A program made the position numbers and the translations under genes. Positions 1-8,929 of a stretch of DNA of 64,000 bases are shown here, in pieces (position 1 is the first letter of the stretch; every line of letters starts with the position of its first letter). Source of the DNA: Rhodobacteraceae bacterium EL129. Lineage in GTDB: Bacteria > Pseudomonadota > Alphaproteobacteria > Rhodobacterales > Rhodobacteraceae. The notes beneath the pieces are model-generated. The model was not told the origin of the DNA. It saw nothing but the letters and a program-made list of their open reading frames with translations, and ran no database searches. The stretch covers positions 2,372,996 to 2,436,995 of the forward strand of contig ONZJ01000002.1 of assembly GCA_900313005.1 (NCBI GenBank), in the 5' to 3' direction.

Positions 1-1
1 C

Positions 2-127
2 CGCGCTGAAATCAAACGGCTTTTTGCGAATGCAGGGTATTTGAGCATAAAAAATGCAGGGCATTGGCTGCACGCCGAGCAACCCCGCGCGTTTGAGCAG
101 ACGTTAAGGGCGTGGCTGGACCGTTAA
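2..127 (+). CDS. alpha/beta hydrolase, C-terminal end (partial)
   Basis: Open from the left edge to a TAA at 125-127, 41 codons. The visible end contains NAGHWLHAEQP followed by a helix ending LRAWLDR. This is the usual end of an alpha/beta-hydrolase fold, where the His of the GHW segment completes the catalytic triad. The nucleophile and acid residues lie outside the window, so the substrate cannot be told. The family is inferred from this short segment only. Confidence 0.7.
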   Translation, partial: RAEIKRLFANAGYLSIKNAGHWLHAEQPRAFEQTLRAWLDR

Positions 128-292
128 CCATTGGCAGACTGCCAATTCGACTCGAAATTCTGCCAATGGTGTTGTTTGTCTATCTCCCTACCCACAGCAT
201 GTGACCTATCTGCCGATGGGTGGTGGAAAAAACGCCGCCCCCTACGAGATATAGTTGATCGGCGATTCCTGACCCTGTAGACGTGTCCTCAC

Positions 293-325
293 AGGTGCAT
301 AGACGCGGTATGTATTTTTCTGACG
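293..325 (+). repeat. direct repeat, copy 1
   Basis: Matches 575-608 in the pattern AGGTGC, two variable bases, AGACGCGGT, then a T-rich stretch ending TTCTGACG. Both copies lie just before or within a hairpin. Confidence 0.5.
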
Positions 326-326
326 G

Positions 327-366
327 CAGGACCCGGTGTTTTACAACGCCGGGTCCTGTTTCGTTT
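327..366 (+). terminator. strong intrinsic-terminator-like hairpin
   Basis: The arms 327-340 and 345-358 pair over 14 bp with one G-T pair and a 4-base loop (ttac), followed by TTTCGTTT. It lies about 200 bp past the stop of the hydrolase fragment, so it could end that transcript. It could also be part of a repeat element. Confidence 0.6.
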
Positions 367-418
367 GCGGAGGCCATTGGCAGCCCCTGGGGTGGCGACC
401 CGACGGTATTTTCATCAC

Positions 419-540
419 GCTTTATCCCGGCAGCGTACATCCCCAGAACAATTGTCGCGCCCAACCGCACCATATCGTCACCCCAAGGGAGGGGCTGACG
501 ATGGCCGGGGCGCTGCGCGCCTGTTAACCGGCTTGGGGAT
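419..540 (+). repeat. dispersed intergenic repeat, copy A
   Basis: About 120 bp that reappear inverted at 5709-5827. The best conserved part contains CCAAGGGAGGGGCTGACG, then ATGGCCGGGGC, then CCTGTTAACCGGCT. A weaker third match to the core is at 18273-18305. It is non-coding in all three places. Confidence 0.6.
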
Positions 541-574
541 GTGTTGAAAATCTAGAATCAGAAAAGGCGTCAAA

Positions 575-608
575 AGGTGCGCAGACGCGGTCTTTGCATT
601 CTTCTGAC
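575..608 (+). repeat. direct repeat, copy 2
   Basis: Second copy of the 293-325 unit. Here it lies inside an inverted repeat whose arms are AAGGCGTCA (564-572) and TGACGCCTT (605-613). Confidence 0.5.
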
Positions 609-997
609 GCCTTCCTGAAATACATCCCCCCGAAAGGTTCCGCATATCAAAGCCAATCCCGCGAACGAGAAGGGCCTGCTCGGGTATCCGAAAATACTCG
701 GGCTGTCCGTTCACCCCGAAGGGTTTGGGACGCGTTGGCGTGATCCGAAAATCGCCACCAACCGCACGTGCACATCAGGATGCGACATTTTCGTTGCTCC
801 GAAGAGCGCGGATACCGTCATACCCCCAGGGAAGTGGTTTATGAGGTCGTTAACCAGCAAGCTGGCCCCGGTTCCCCACCCCGGCCCCCCGGCCAGCGCG
901 ACCTACCGTCTGATCTAGGATCGTCGTGTAGGTGGGTTCAGATTTGCTTGGTTTTTTGAGTCGGGCAAGGGAAAAATAGCGGAGGGGTGATATTTCT

Positions 998-1041
998 TGT
1001 GGATTAAACAGTTGATAAGGCTGGGGTTTTTTTGGGGATAA
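998..1041 (-). other. cluster of three DnaA-box-like 9-mers
   Basis: On the minus strand the 9-mers TAATCCACA (998-1006), TTATCAACT (1010-1018) and TTATCCCCA (1033-1041) differ from the consensus TTATCCACA by one, two and one bases. All point the same way, and their starts are 12 and 23 bp apart, close to helical phase. They sit in C-poor, strand-asymmetric DNA. The binding role is inferred; no origin-linked gene (dnaA, hemE, parAB) is nearby. Confidence 0.35.
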
Positions 1042-1059
1042 GTTGAGGAAAGTGTTTGA

Positions 1060-1081
1060 GGGTAAGGGGTTGGGTGGGGGG
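1060..1081 (+). other. G-quadruplex motif
   Basis: Four G-runs (1060-1062, 1066-1069, 1072-1074, 1076-1081) are separated by loops of 1 to 3 bases, which satisfies the usual G3+N1-7 pattern. It lies about 145 bp before the first gene of the A+T-rich cassette. Confidence 0.5.
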
Positions 1082-1226
1082 TAACTGGAGTGGTGGGCAG
1101 GTTTTCTCAACCCAAGCTTGCTTTATCAGGAATGAGTTGGGCGCATTGCAATCTATGATTGTTGGAAATCTCTAGACTTAGTAGTTTGAGAATATAGAAT
1201 ACCAAATCTTGGAGGAGTAACTAGGA

Positions 1227-1766
1227 ATGATTAAATTCAAAATGATAAATGGACAGTCTTCGATTTCATTCGAAGGCAAGCTTGAAGATGCCGAGATACT
1301 GCTAGGCAAGTACTGGGTGAATTTATCGCAATCCGAAACAAATTCGACATCATCAAAGTCGAAGCAACGACCTGCGAAGACAAAGGCTAAGAAAAGTCCG
1401 GCACTTAAAGGTGCCGCTGCAATTTCGGCTGCAGGCGTCGAAATTAATGCACAAGAGCTTGCGAATAAAATTAAGTCTCACTCCATGTTTCCGCAAGTAA
1501 AGAAACAAATCCTCGATAAAAAAGGAGGGTTAGCACAGAAATGCAAGATGACAGCCTACTTCGCCGAAAGATCAATCACATCAGGGGATGTAAAAAGGTT
1601 GATGGACGAATTAAAAATTAAGTCTGGGCTTCCTGCTCTATCCATGGCCCTATCAAGGAATTCCTCCGATTTCCTCACTAACGGAGATAATCCGGTAAAG
1701 TACGAACTAACGGCGTCAGCGCTTGAACAATTTGAGAAGTGGCTTGCAAGCGATGACGATGGATAA
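1227..1766 (+). CDS. hypothetical protein with Lys-rich linker and winged-helix-like C-terminus
   Basis: 179 residues, started at an ATG with a strong GGAGGAG ribosome-binding site 10 bases upstream. Residues 1-36 look like a small beta-rich module. Residues 37-60 are a Ser/Lys/Pro-rich linker. Residues about 100-172 look like a winged helix (ITSGDVKRLMDELKI, a recognition-helix-like SMALSR, then a wing ending YELTASALEQFEKWL). The gene is clearly A+T-richer than its neighbours, roughly 40% GC by eye. Its end overlaps the start of the next gene, so the two are probably co-translated. The function is unknown; the domain reading is by eye. Confidence 0.75.
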   Translation: MIKFKMINGQSSISFEGKLEDAEILLGKYWVNLSQSETNSTSSKSKQRPAKTKAKKSPALKGAAAISAAGVEINAQELANKIKSHSMFPQVKKQILDKKGGLAQKCKMTAYFAERSITSGDVKRLMDELKIKSGLPALSMALSRNSSDFLTNGDNPVKYELTASALEQFEKWLASDDDG

Positions 1767-2470
1767 AGATGTTGAATTTGCTCATAGAGTCTCAATGGAA
1801 AAGTCACCTACAGAAACTGAACTCGCAAAATACACCTGTTGGTATCTTTGCGCACGAGACGAAATTACGTCAGTTGGCCTAAGACAAATCATTGACTTTC
1901 TTCAGAATCACTCGATTAGGCCTCAAATAAATTCTTCTCGATTAAGATTTAAATTGAAACGCGATCGCAATGTATCGGTACTAACCGGTGACATCGTACA
2001 ATTACCTAGGAGTATATCCTCCGAAATTGCAAAGAAGTTTGAAGACGTGTTGGAGGCCAAACCCGAAATTAGAGACAACATATTGTTAGATAAAGATTTT
2101 CGAGGAGCACGTGGATACGTTTCTGCACTTGTCAAGCAAGTCAATGGCACTTATCAGTTCGGTTTTTTTGACGCATGCGCGGTGATTATGCGAAGGCTCG
2201 CAGAAGTACTAATTATTGATGCTTACAATAGTCTTGGACAGGATGAAAAAATTAGGGATGCGACCGGTCACATTGTTATGATGAACGGCTTGATCAATGC
2301 CTTGAAATCTGGACACACGTTCAAACTAAGCAGAAATACTCCAGGCTATCTCGAAACACTAAAGACTTTAGGAGATACTGCAGCTCACAGCCGTTCTTAC
2401 ATCACCAAGAAGAAAGATATTGACGATTTTTCTCAGAAATTCAGAATGTTAATAGAAGAGCTTCAATATC

Positions 2471-2499
<29 letters not shown>
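1753..2499 (+). CDS. hypothetical protein: winged-helix-like N-terminus, DUF4145/HEPN-like C-terminus
   Basis: 248 residues from the ATG at 1753, or 246 from the ATG at 1759; either start overlaps the previous gene. Residues about 22-100 resemble the winged-helix-like part of the first protein ([14 protein letters not shown], then a basic [10 protein letters not shown] and a helix ending FEDVL). Residues about 135-240 are helical: [17 protein letters not shown] resembles the first helix of DUF4145 proteins, and [13 protein letters not shown] resembles their conserved AH motif, a HEPN-superfamily feature. It is A+T-rich. The last 29 bases overlap the 3' end of lepA on the other strand. The fold assignment is an inference; the function is unknown. 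Confidence 0.75.
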
Positions 2500-4270
<1,771 letters not shown>

Positions 4271-4367
4271 GGGGGTGGGATATGGCGGTGTTTTTTGGGG
4301 GGGTCAAGATAGGTTGAATAAAGCCCTGCGACAGATATGCTGGCCTTGTTTCAATAGAGTATTCCGC

Positions 4368-5666
4368 GTGGCAATCGATAATCTAACTGACTTTGAAAAA
4401 TGGCTAAACGGACAGACACAGGAAACATGTGTTCTGATCGCCGCCCGCGTAGCATTGCGGGTGTTTCCCAACGTCACCCGTCACACAGATAAAAATCTAA
4501 TAAACAAAACCATTGTCCTTATGATAGCACGTGCCATTCTGACTACGGGTGTTGCGGCCAAGATGCCAAGCTCCGAAGTGAATGCCGCCGCCGCGGCAGC
4601 CGCCCGTGGCGTCAATCAAGCCTATTCCTTTTCCTTCAATCCCGGCGCCGGAGCCGCCAATGCCGCCACCCGTGCCGCCTATGCCGCCGCCATTTCAGCC
4701 GCCAATGGCACCAAACACGCCAATTCCACCGGTATTGCCGCCTATACCGCCGCCCTTGAAGCCGCTGGTAACAATGCCGCCAATATCTCCTATGCCGATA
4801 CCGAAATCGAATTTGAATCGCTGTTTCACACACCGATCTGGACCGAGCCAGGAGAACCGGACTGGCTTGTGGAGACATTAAACCCAAACGAGGACATGTT
4901 GGAGAGCGGCCCGGAATGGTCCTTCTGGCGTGAATGGTACCATGGGTTTCTGATCGGTGAGCCGATGGATTGGGAGCTTCAAGGGCGAGTTGCGTTGATT
5001 AACAATGCCATCTGGGAGGCTGGGCCGGACGCGGTGGCAGAGCGGATCAAGGTTGTTCGCGAGCAATGGGAGACGGAGCAACTCCCTTCTAAGGCCTCGA
5101 GAAGCAAGCAAGCGCGGGCGTTGATGCTATCCAGCGGCTCAACGACGGTATGGACCATGGGATTGAAGAACCTCATTGAAAGTGCAACAGCAGCTTATCG
5201 CAGAGAGATTTCCAACGCTTTGCCTGAAACGTTGGATCCGTTGGATCATCTTCCAGCTGTGTTGGATCGCATCGCAATCGTTCTCAGTGGGGATTTAGAT
5301 GCCTCTAAGAAAGAGCAGCAATTGACTGAATTGATTGGTCAAATGGCACATACCATCTTTGATCTAAACCGACGACTGAAGACAACGCATTCGGAAATAG
5401 AAGCGTTAAAGAAAGCCCAAACAGATGGGACACCGCGCAGATTGTTTGCAGACGCGTTTTACACCAAGGCAGGTGAAGGTGCTGCGGGGTTGGTGACGTC
5501 CAAACTGCTTTGGGGTGGTGTGATCTCGGGCAGTATGCTTTTACTTGGAGGAGATGCGCAGGCGTTGACCGATGGTCTGACGCAGTGCTTCAAATCCATC
5601 ATTGCGCCTGAAGCTCCCGATGGTGGCGTAATTGAAGGACTACTGCCCCCTGTGACGGATGTGTGA
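4368..5666 (+). CDS. Ala-rich hypothetical protein of the Rhodobacterales
   Basis: 432 residues from a GTG at 4368. Upstream frame is open but runs into the lepA start region, and MAIDNLTDFEKWL looks like a natural N-terminus. Residues about 5-45 form a helical segment (ETCVLIAARVALRVFP). Residues about 60-140 are an extreme Ala/Asn-rich stretch built from GCC codons. A Trp-rich motif follows (EWSFWREWYHGFLIGEPMDW, then GRVALINNAIWEAGP). Near residues 325-350 there is a possible coiled coil, and a hydrophobic segment lies near residues 372-395. From memory, proteins with the same W-rich motif occur across Roseobacters; no function is known to me. Confidence 0.8.
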   Translation: MAIDNLTDFEKWLNGQTQETCVLIAARVALRVFPNVTRHTDKNLINKTIVLMIARAILTTGVAAKMPSSEVNAAAAAAARGVNQAYSFSFNPGAGAANAATRAAYAAAISAANGTKHANSTGIAAYTAALEAAGNNAANISYADTEIEFESLFHTPIWTEPGEPDWLVETLNPNEDMLESGPEWSFWREWYHGFLIGEPMDWELQGRVALINNAIWEAGPDAVAERIKVVREQWETEQLPSKASRSKQARALMLSSGSTTVWTMGLKNLIESATAAYRREISNALPETLDPLDHLPAVLDRIAIVLSGDLDASKKEQQLTELIGQMAHTIFDLNRRLKTTHSEIEALKKAQTDGTPRRLFADAFYTKAGEGAAGLVTSKLLWGGVISGSMLLLGGDAQALTDGLTQCFKSIIAPEAPDGGVIEGLLPPVTDV

Positions 5667-5708
5667 GGGCATGCCGGACTGAAACCCCGCATACGACAAA
5701 TAAAGAAC

Positions 5709-5827
5709 ATCCAGCCGGTTAACAGGCCGTCAGGCCCCGGCCATCGTCAGCCCCTCCCTTGGCCTGGCGATAGGGTGAGGCTGGGCACAACAATTCCTCT
5801 GTGGGATGTGTTTGGCGGGCATAAAGC
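5709..5827 (-). repeat. dispersed intergenic repeat, copy B
   Basis: The inverse complement matches 419-540 over about 120 bp, best in the 5711-5768 core. It lies in the 280-bp gap after the Ala-rich gene, which otherwise holds nothing I can identify. Confidence 0.6.
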
Positions 5828-5946
5828 GCATTGCAACCCCTGTTGGGATCGCCAGTCCGGGCCTGACGGTGGCCGGGGCGCATGAAGAGGCGGGATTTGC
5901 AATTTTTGCGGTGTTGTCGCATCATCGGTACCAGAGAGGATATCCC

Positions 5947-6183
5947 ATGTGCATTGCAAACCATCCCGTACTTTATGATCTCCATATGCAAGCTTTGGAG
6001 CAAAGCTGTGCGCGGCTCCGCCCCGAAACGGCGAAGCCTGAGGTGGCCAAGCCGCAAAAAGAGGCCAAGCCGCAAGGTGGCGGCTGGGGGTTTGGGCTGC
6101 CGGAGTATGCGTTTTTGACCAGAGGGGCAAAACACCTCCGTCGCGGTCTGCGGAGCGTGGGTTTGGCCGGGCAGACGGCATAG
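5947..6183 (+). CDS. small hypothetical protein
   Basis: 78 residues from an ATG preceded by AGAGAGGA at good spacing. The start reads MCIANHPVLYDLHMQALEQ. The middle is Lys/Pro/Glu-rich (AKPEVAKPQKEAKPQ), and the end is basic (RGAKHLRRGLRS). No signal peptide or membrane segment is seen. I do not recognise a family. The frame is open further upstream, but only into the repeat copy, so the internal ATG is preferred. Confidence 0.5.
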   Translation: MCIANHPVLYDLHMQALEQSCARLRPETAKPEVAKPQKEAKPQGGGWGFGLPEYAFLTRGAKHLRRGLRSVGLAGQTA

Positions 6184-6202
6184 CCCCTTTTTTCGGAGTA
6201 CC

Positions 6203-6391
6203 GTGGATTATCGACACCGCGAGGCTTGCTTTTGCGGCAATCGGGCTATGCTCAGCCTCATGTGCATGAACAGCTTTCGATATCTGGCCAAGGTTGAGGC
6301 CGAAACGCGCGGCGGAGCCCCTTTCCGGGGACCGTTCGAGCGGTTGTTGATCGCCGTTTATCGCCAGATCATTTCGAGGGTGAAAGGCTAA
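6203..6391 (+). CDS. possible small protein upstream of the DUF2177 gene
   Basis: 62 residues from a GTG with a CGGAG motif upstream; an ATG at 6248 would give a shorter product. It ends FRGPFERLLIAVYRQIISRVKG, three bases before the start of the next gene, so coupling is possible. There are no recognisable domains. It may simply be open frame in GC-rich DNA. Confidence 0.3.
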   Translation: MDYRHREACFCGNRAMLSLMCMNSFRYLAKVEAETRGGAPFRGPFERLLIAVYRQIISRVKG

Positions 6392-6394
6392 TAC

Positions 6395-6793
6395 ATGTAC
6401 ATCCTCTGGCTCTATCTGGTGACAGCTATCACGTTCTTTGGGCTCGACTTTTTCGGGTTGCGCTACATCGTTGGGCCGGTGTTTGAGCGGGATGCGGCGC
6501 CTTTGTTGGCCGATACCATCCGCTTGGGCCCGGCGGTGCTGTTTTATGCGGCCTATGTTGCAGGGCTGATTTATCTTGTGTCCCTGCCCGCCCTGAGGGC
6601 CGATCAACCGCTTTTGGCACTGCTCAACGGTGCGATCTTGGGCGCGCTGGCCTATGGAACATATGAATTCACCAATATGGCAACGCTGAAGCACTGGACG
6701 TGGAGCATGCTGGCCACGGATTTGGTCTGGGGGACCTGTCTGACGGCCGTGTCGGCCTGGGTGGGTGTGACGGTGATGCGCGCTGTTGGGTGA
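6395..6793 (+). CDS. DUF2177 family membrane protein
   Basis: 132 residues, nearly all hydrophobic, with four predicted membrane helices. Typical DUF2177 features are the starting helix with FFGLDFFGLRYI, the middle NGAILGALAYGTYEFTNMATLKHW, and the final DLVWGTCLTAVSAWVGV. It acts in the inner membrane; the biochemical role of the family is unknown. It lies three bases after a small open frame. Confidence 0.88.
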   Translation: MYILWLYLVTAITFFGLDFFGLRYIVGPVFERDAAPLLADTIRLGPAVLFYAAYVAGLIYLVSLPALRADQPLLALLNGAILGALAYGTYEFTNMATLKHWTWSMLATDLVWGTCLTAVSAWVGVTVMRAVG

Positions 6794-6929
6794 TCCTGAG
6801 CCACGCGCAATCTTGTGAATTGAAAACCCCGATCAAATCGGGCAAAACCGACGCATGGTTCGGGCGGGCAGGATCAATGAGGGCGAAACGCTCCGCACAG
6901 GTCCCGGACATCAGATGAGGCAAGCAGTG

Positions 6930-7358
6930 ATGAAACAGGTCATTTTATTGATTGTGATAACGGCTCTGACAGGCTGTGGGGGTGTGCATAAGGCCCGCAA
7001 GGACACGAGTAAACGCGCGCCCAAGCCGATCCCGGTGGTCTCGACCCCGTCGAATCCGATCACGACGGGTGTGGCCACTGTACCTGCGGCGGCCCCGGTG
7101 CGCCTGCCCTTCGCCAATGGCCCCATCAACAAGGCCTGCATGGCCTCGGACCGCAAAGCGCGCTCACGCAGCTTATGTGGCTGTATCCAGTCCGTGGCCG
7201 ACAACACGCTGAGCCCCGCGCAACAACGGGTCGCGATCAGCTTTTACAATGATCCGCACAAGGCGCAGGTGATGCGCCAGTCGGACAAGGCCTCGAACGA
7301 GGCATTTTGGCAGGATTACAAAAACTACGGTGAAACCGCGCAGCGGGTGTGCAGATAG
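6930..7358 (+). CDS. small conserved lipoprotein
   Basis: 142 residues from the ATG at 6930, with GAGG upstream. A second ATG at 6915 would add five residues. The signal peptide MKQVILLIVITALTGC ends in a clear lipobox (LTGC), so it should be lipid-anchored. Residues about 20-60 are a Pro/Val-rich linker. The C-terminal part has four Cys (ACMASDRKARSRSLCGCIQS and QRVCR at the very end), probably disulfide-bonded in the periplasm. I know no function; the C-terminal pattern looks lineage-conserved. Confidence 0.75.
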   Translation: MKQVILLIVITALTGCGGVHKARKDTSKRAPKPIPVVSTPSNPITTGVATVPAAAPVRLPFANGPINKACMASDRKARSRSLCGCIQSVADNTLSPAQQRVAISFYNDPHKAQVMRQSDKASNEAFWQDYKNYGETAQRVCR

Positions 7359-7360
7359 GA

Positions 7361-8164
7361 TCACGCCTTTAGCCGGTAGCCCCGTGCAAAAAGCACCCAG
7401 GCCAGAAGGCACACAGCCACAGTCGCGCCAAGCGCCACGGTCAGGCCCAACCAAGGCGAGCTGTCCGAGACGCCGATGACCCCGTAACGCACACCGTCGA
7501 TCAGATAGAAGATCGGGTTGAAATGGGTGATGTCGCGCAGCACGGGCGGCAGGGCCTGCACCGAGTAGAAGGTGCCTGACAAAAACGCCAAAGGGGTCAC
7601 GATGAAGTTGGTGATCGCGGCCATCTGGTCAAATTTATTGGCATAAATCCCTGCCAGAATCCCCATGCCCCCCATGAAGGCCGAGCCGAGAATGGCGCAG
7701 CTGAGCGCCCAAAGCGGGTGCTGCGGGATGATGCCCAGCGCCAGGGCCAGCCCCGCTGAGATGGCCAGCGCCACAAACAGCCCCCGCCCCACGGCACCGG
7801 CCAGATAGCCCAGAACCATCTCGGCGGGCGACAAGGGCGGCATCAGCGTGTCCACGATATTGCCCTGCACCTTGGAGATCACGATCGACGACGACGTGTT
7901 GGCAAAGGCGTTCTGGATCACCGTCATCATCAGGATGCCTGGCGCCAGGAACTCTGTGAAGGGCACGCCCATCACATCGCCGCGGCTGGGGCCGATGGCG
8001 ATGGTGAAAATCATCAGGAACAAACCTGCGGTCACCAGGGGGGCCGCCAGGGTCTGGGTCCAGACCGCGAGAAAGCGCTGCACCTCTCGCGAGGCCAATG
8101 TATAGAGGCCCAACCAGTTGACGCGTCCAAAGCGACGCGTGCCCATATGAGGGGTGGTTTTCAT
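7361..8164 (-). CDS. ABC-2 type transporter permease (YadH/NodJ-like)
   Basis: 267 residues with six predicted membrane helices. The ABC-2 signature is clear: FTEFLAPGILMMTVIQNAFANTSSS, then GNIVDTLMPPLSPAEMVLGY, and near the end FLSGTFYSVQALPP with NPIFYLIDGVRYG. Such permeases export drugs, polysaccharides or lipids together with a separate ATPase. No ATPase gene is adjacent: gcrA lies on the other side in the opposite direction and the lipoprotein gene converges. It must therefore pair with an ATPase encoded elsewhere. Confidence 0.92.
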   Translation of the reverse strand: MKTTPHMGTRRFGRVNWLGLYTLASREVQRFLAVWTQTLAAPLVTAGLFLMIFTIAIGPSRGDVMGVPFTEFLAPGILMMTVIQNAFANTSSSIVISKVQGNIVDTLMPPLSPAEMVLGYLAGAVGRGLFVALAISAGLALALGIIPQHPLWALSCAILGSAFMGGMGILAGIYANKFDQMAAITNFIVTPLAFLSGTFYSVQALPPVLRDITHFNPIFYLIDGVRYGVIGVSDSSPWLGLTVALGATVAVCLLAWVLFARGYRLKA

Positions 8165-8192
8165 CTATCAGGCGGCCCTTTGTTGGAGGTGT

Positions 8193-8197
8193 GATTC
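8193..8197. promoter_or_regulatory. GANTC (CcrM methylation) site upstream of gcrA
   Basis: GATTC lies about 100 bases before the gcrA start. CcrM methylates GANTC in alphaproteobacteria, and GcrA senses that methylation at promoters. A single site can occur by chance, so a role in autoregulation is only a suggestion. Confidence 0.3.
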
Positions 8198-8297
8198 GAT
8201 GCCTTGTAACTCAGATACAAGTGATTAGAATAGGTCCCTGATTAGAAATAGGAAGGGCGGCCAGCTGTGCCGCCTTTTGAGATAAAGGAATGCGCCC

Positions 8298-8873
8298 ATG
8301 TCCTGGAGCGATGACCGCGTAGAACTGCTGAAAAAGATGTGGGGCGAAGGCCAGTCGGCCAGCCAGATTGCCAAAGAATTGGGCGGCGTCACCCGCAATG
8401 CTGTGATCGGCAAGGTGCACCGTCTGGGTTTGTCCAACCGCTCGGGGGGCGGCAAGTCCGCTGATGCCTCCAAGACCAAAGCCGAGGCCAAGCCAGCGCC
8501 CAAGGCCAAGGCAAAGCCGTCACGGCCCGCCAAGACCGCGGTTGAAAAGAAGGCCGACGAAACACCCGCCGCACCCGTGCAGACCCGCGCGCGGGCGGCC
8601 ATCATTCCTGCCGGCCAGCGCCTGCCCCCGCAGCCTTCGGCGAATGAGATTGATCCTGCGGCTTTGGCGAAGGTCTCGGAAATCGAGAAGAAGGCCAAAA
8701 AGCTGCACTTGATGGAGCTGACAGAGCGGACATGTAAATGGCCCGTCGGTGATCCGGCGACCGAGGATTTCTGGTTCTGCGGTCTGCCCGTGCAAACCGG
8801 CAAGCCTTATTGCGAGGCCCACGTGGGCGTGGCGTTCCAGCCGATGTCCTCGCGGCGGGACCGGAAGCGGTAG
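8298..8873 (+). CDS. gcrA: GcrA family cell cycle regulator
   Basis: 191 residues. GcrA binds the housekeeping sigma factor and methylated GANTC promoters to activate cell-cycle genes. The N-terminal helix-turn-helix is unmistakable (MSWSDDRVELLKKMWGEG, then SASQIAKELGGVTRNAVIGK and VHRLGL, residues 1-45). Residues 46-100 are an Ala/Lys/Pro-rich linker. The C-terminal sigma-interacting module carries RTCKWPVGDP, FWFCGLP and YCEAHVGVAFQP. It starts at an ATG with AAAGGA upstream and ends just before a strong terminator. Confidence 0.96.
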   Translation: MSWSDDRVELLKKMWGEGQSASQIAKELGGVTRNAVIGKVHRLGLSNRSGGGKSADASKTKAEAKPAPKAKAKPSRPAKTAVEKKADETPAAPVQTRARAAIIPAGQRLPPQPSANEIDPAALAKVSEIEKKAKKLHLMELTERTCKWPVGDPATEDFWFCGLPVQTGKPYCEAHVGVAFQPMSSRRDRKR

Positions 8874-8900
8874 GGTACTGCGCAAGTTTTCAGATTGGCG

Positions 8901-8928
8901 AAAGGGCGCTGTTTAAGCGCCCTTTTTT
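8901..8928 (+). terminator. intrinsic terminator of gcrA
   Basis: The perfect 10-bp stem AAAGGGCGCT (8901-8910) pairs with AGCGCCCTTT (8916-8925) across a 5-base loop, followed by TTT. It starts 28 bases after the gcrA stop and abuts the convergent next gene. Confidence 0.88.
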
Positions 8929-8929
8929 G

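Larger units (their letters stand above)
128..1226. other. 1.1-kb non-coding stretch with hairpin, repeats and G-rich DNA
   Basis: No convincing gene lies here; the short open frames lack ribosome-binding sites and coding character. It holds a strong hairpin (327-358), a short direct repeat (293-325 and 575-608), one copy of a dispersed repeat (419-540), DnaA-box-like sites (998-1041), a G-quadruplex motif (1060-1081), and a G/T-rich, C-poor stretch from about 925 to 1110. A frame without a start codon runs through about 635-915 and could be a decayed gene, but I do not recognise it. Confidence 0.6.

Noticed and set aside
283..498. Several overlapping open frames at 180-550
   Set aside because: They cover the hairpin and the repeat, have no ribosome sites and share no coding character.
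998..1081. A chromosomal replication origin
   Set aside because: The DnaA-like sites are suggestive, but none of the genes usually near an alphaproteobacterial origin is present, so I list it only as a cluster of sites.
5747..6694. 315-codon minus-strand frame across the repeat and the DUF2177 gene
   Set aside because: It runs through the repeat copy and opposite the clear DUF2177 gene, and its composition is not protein-like.
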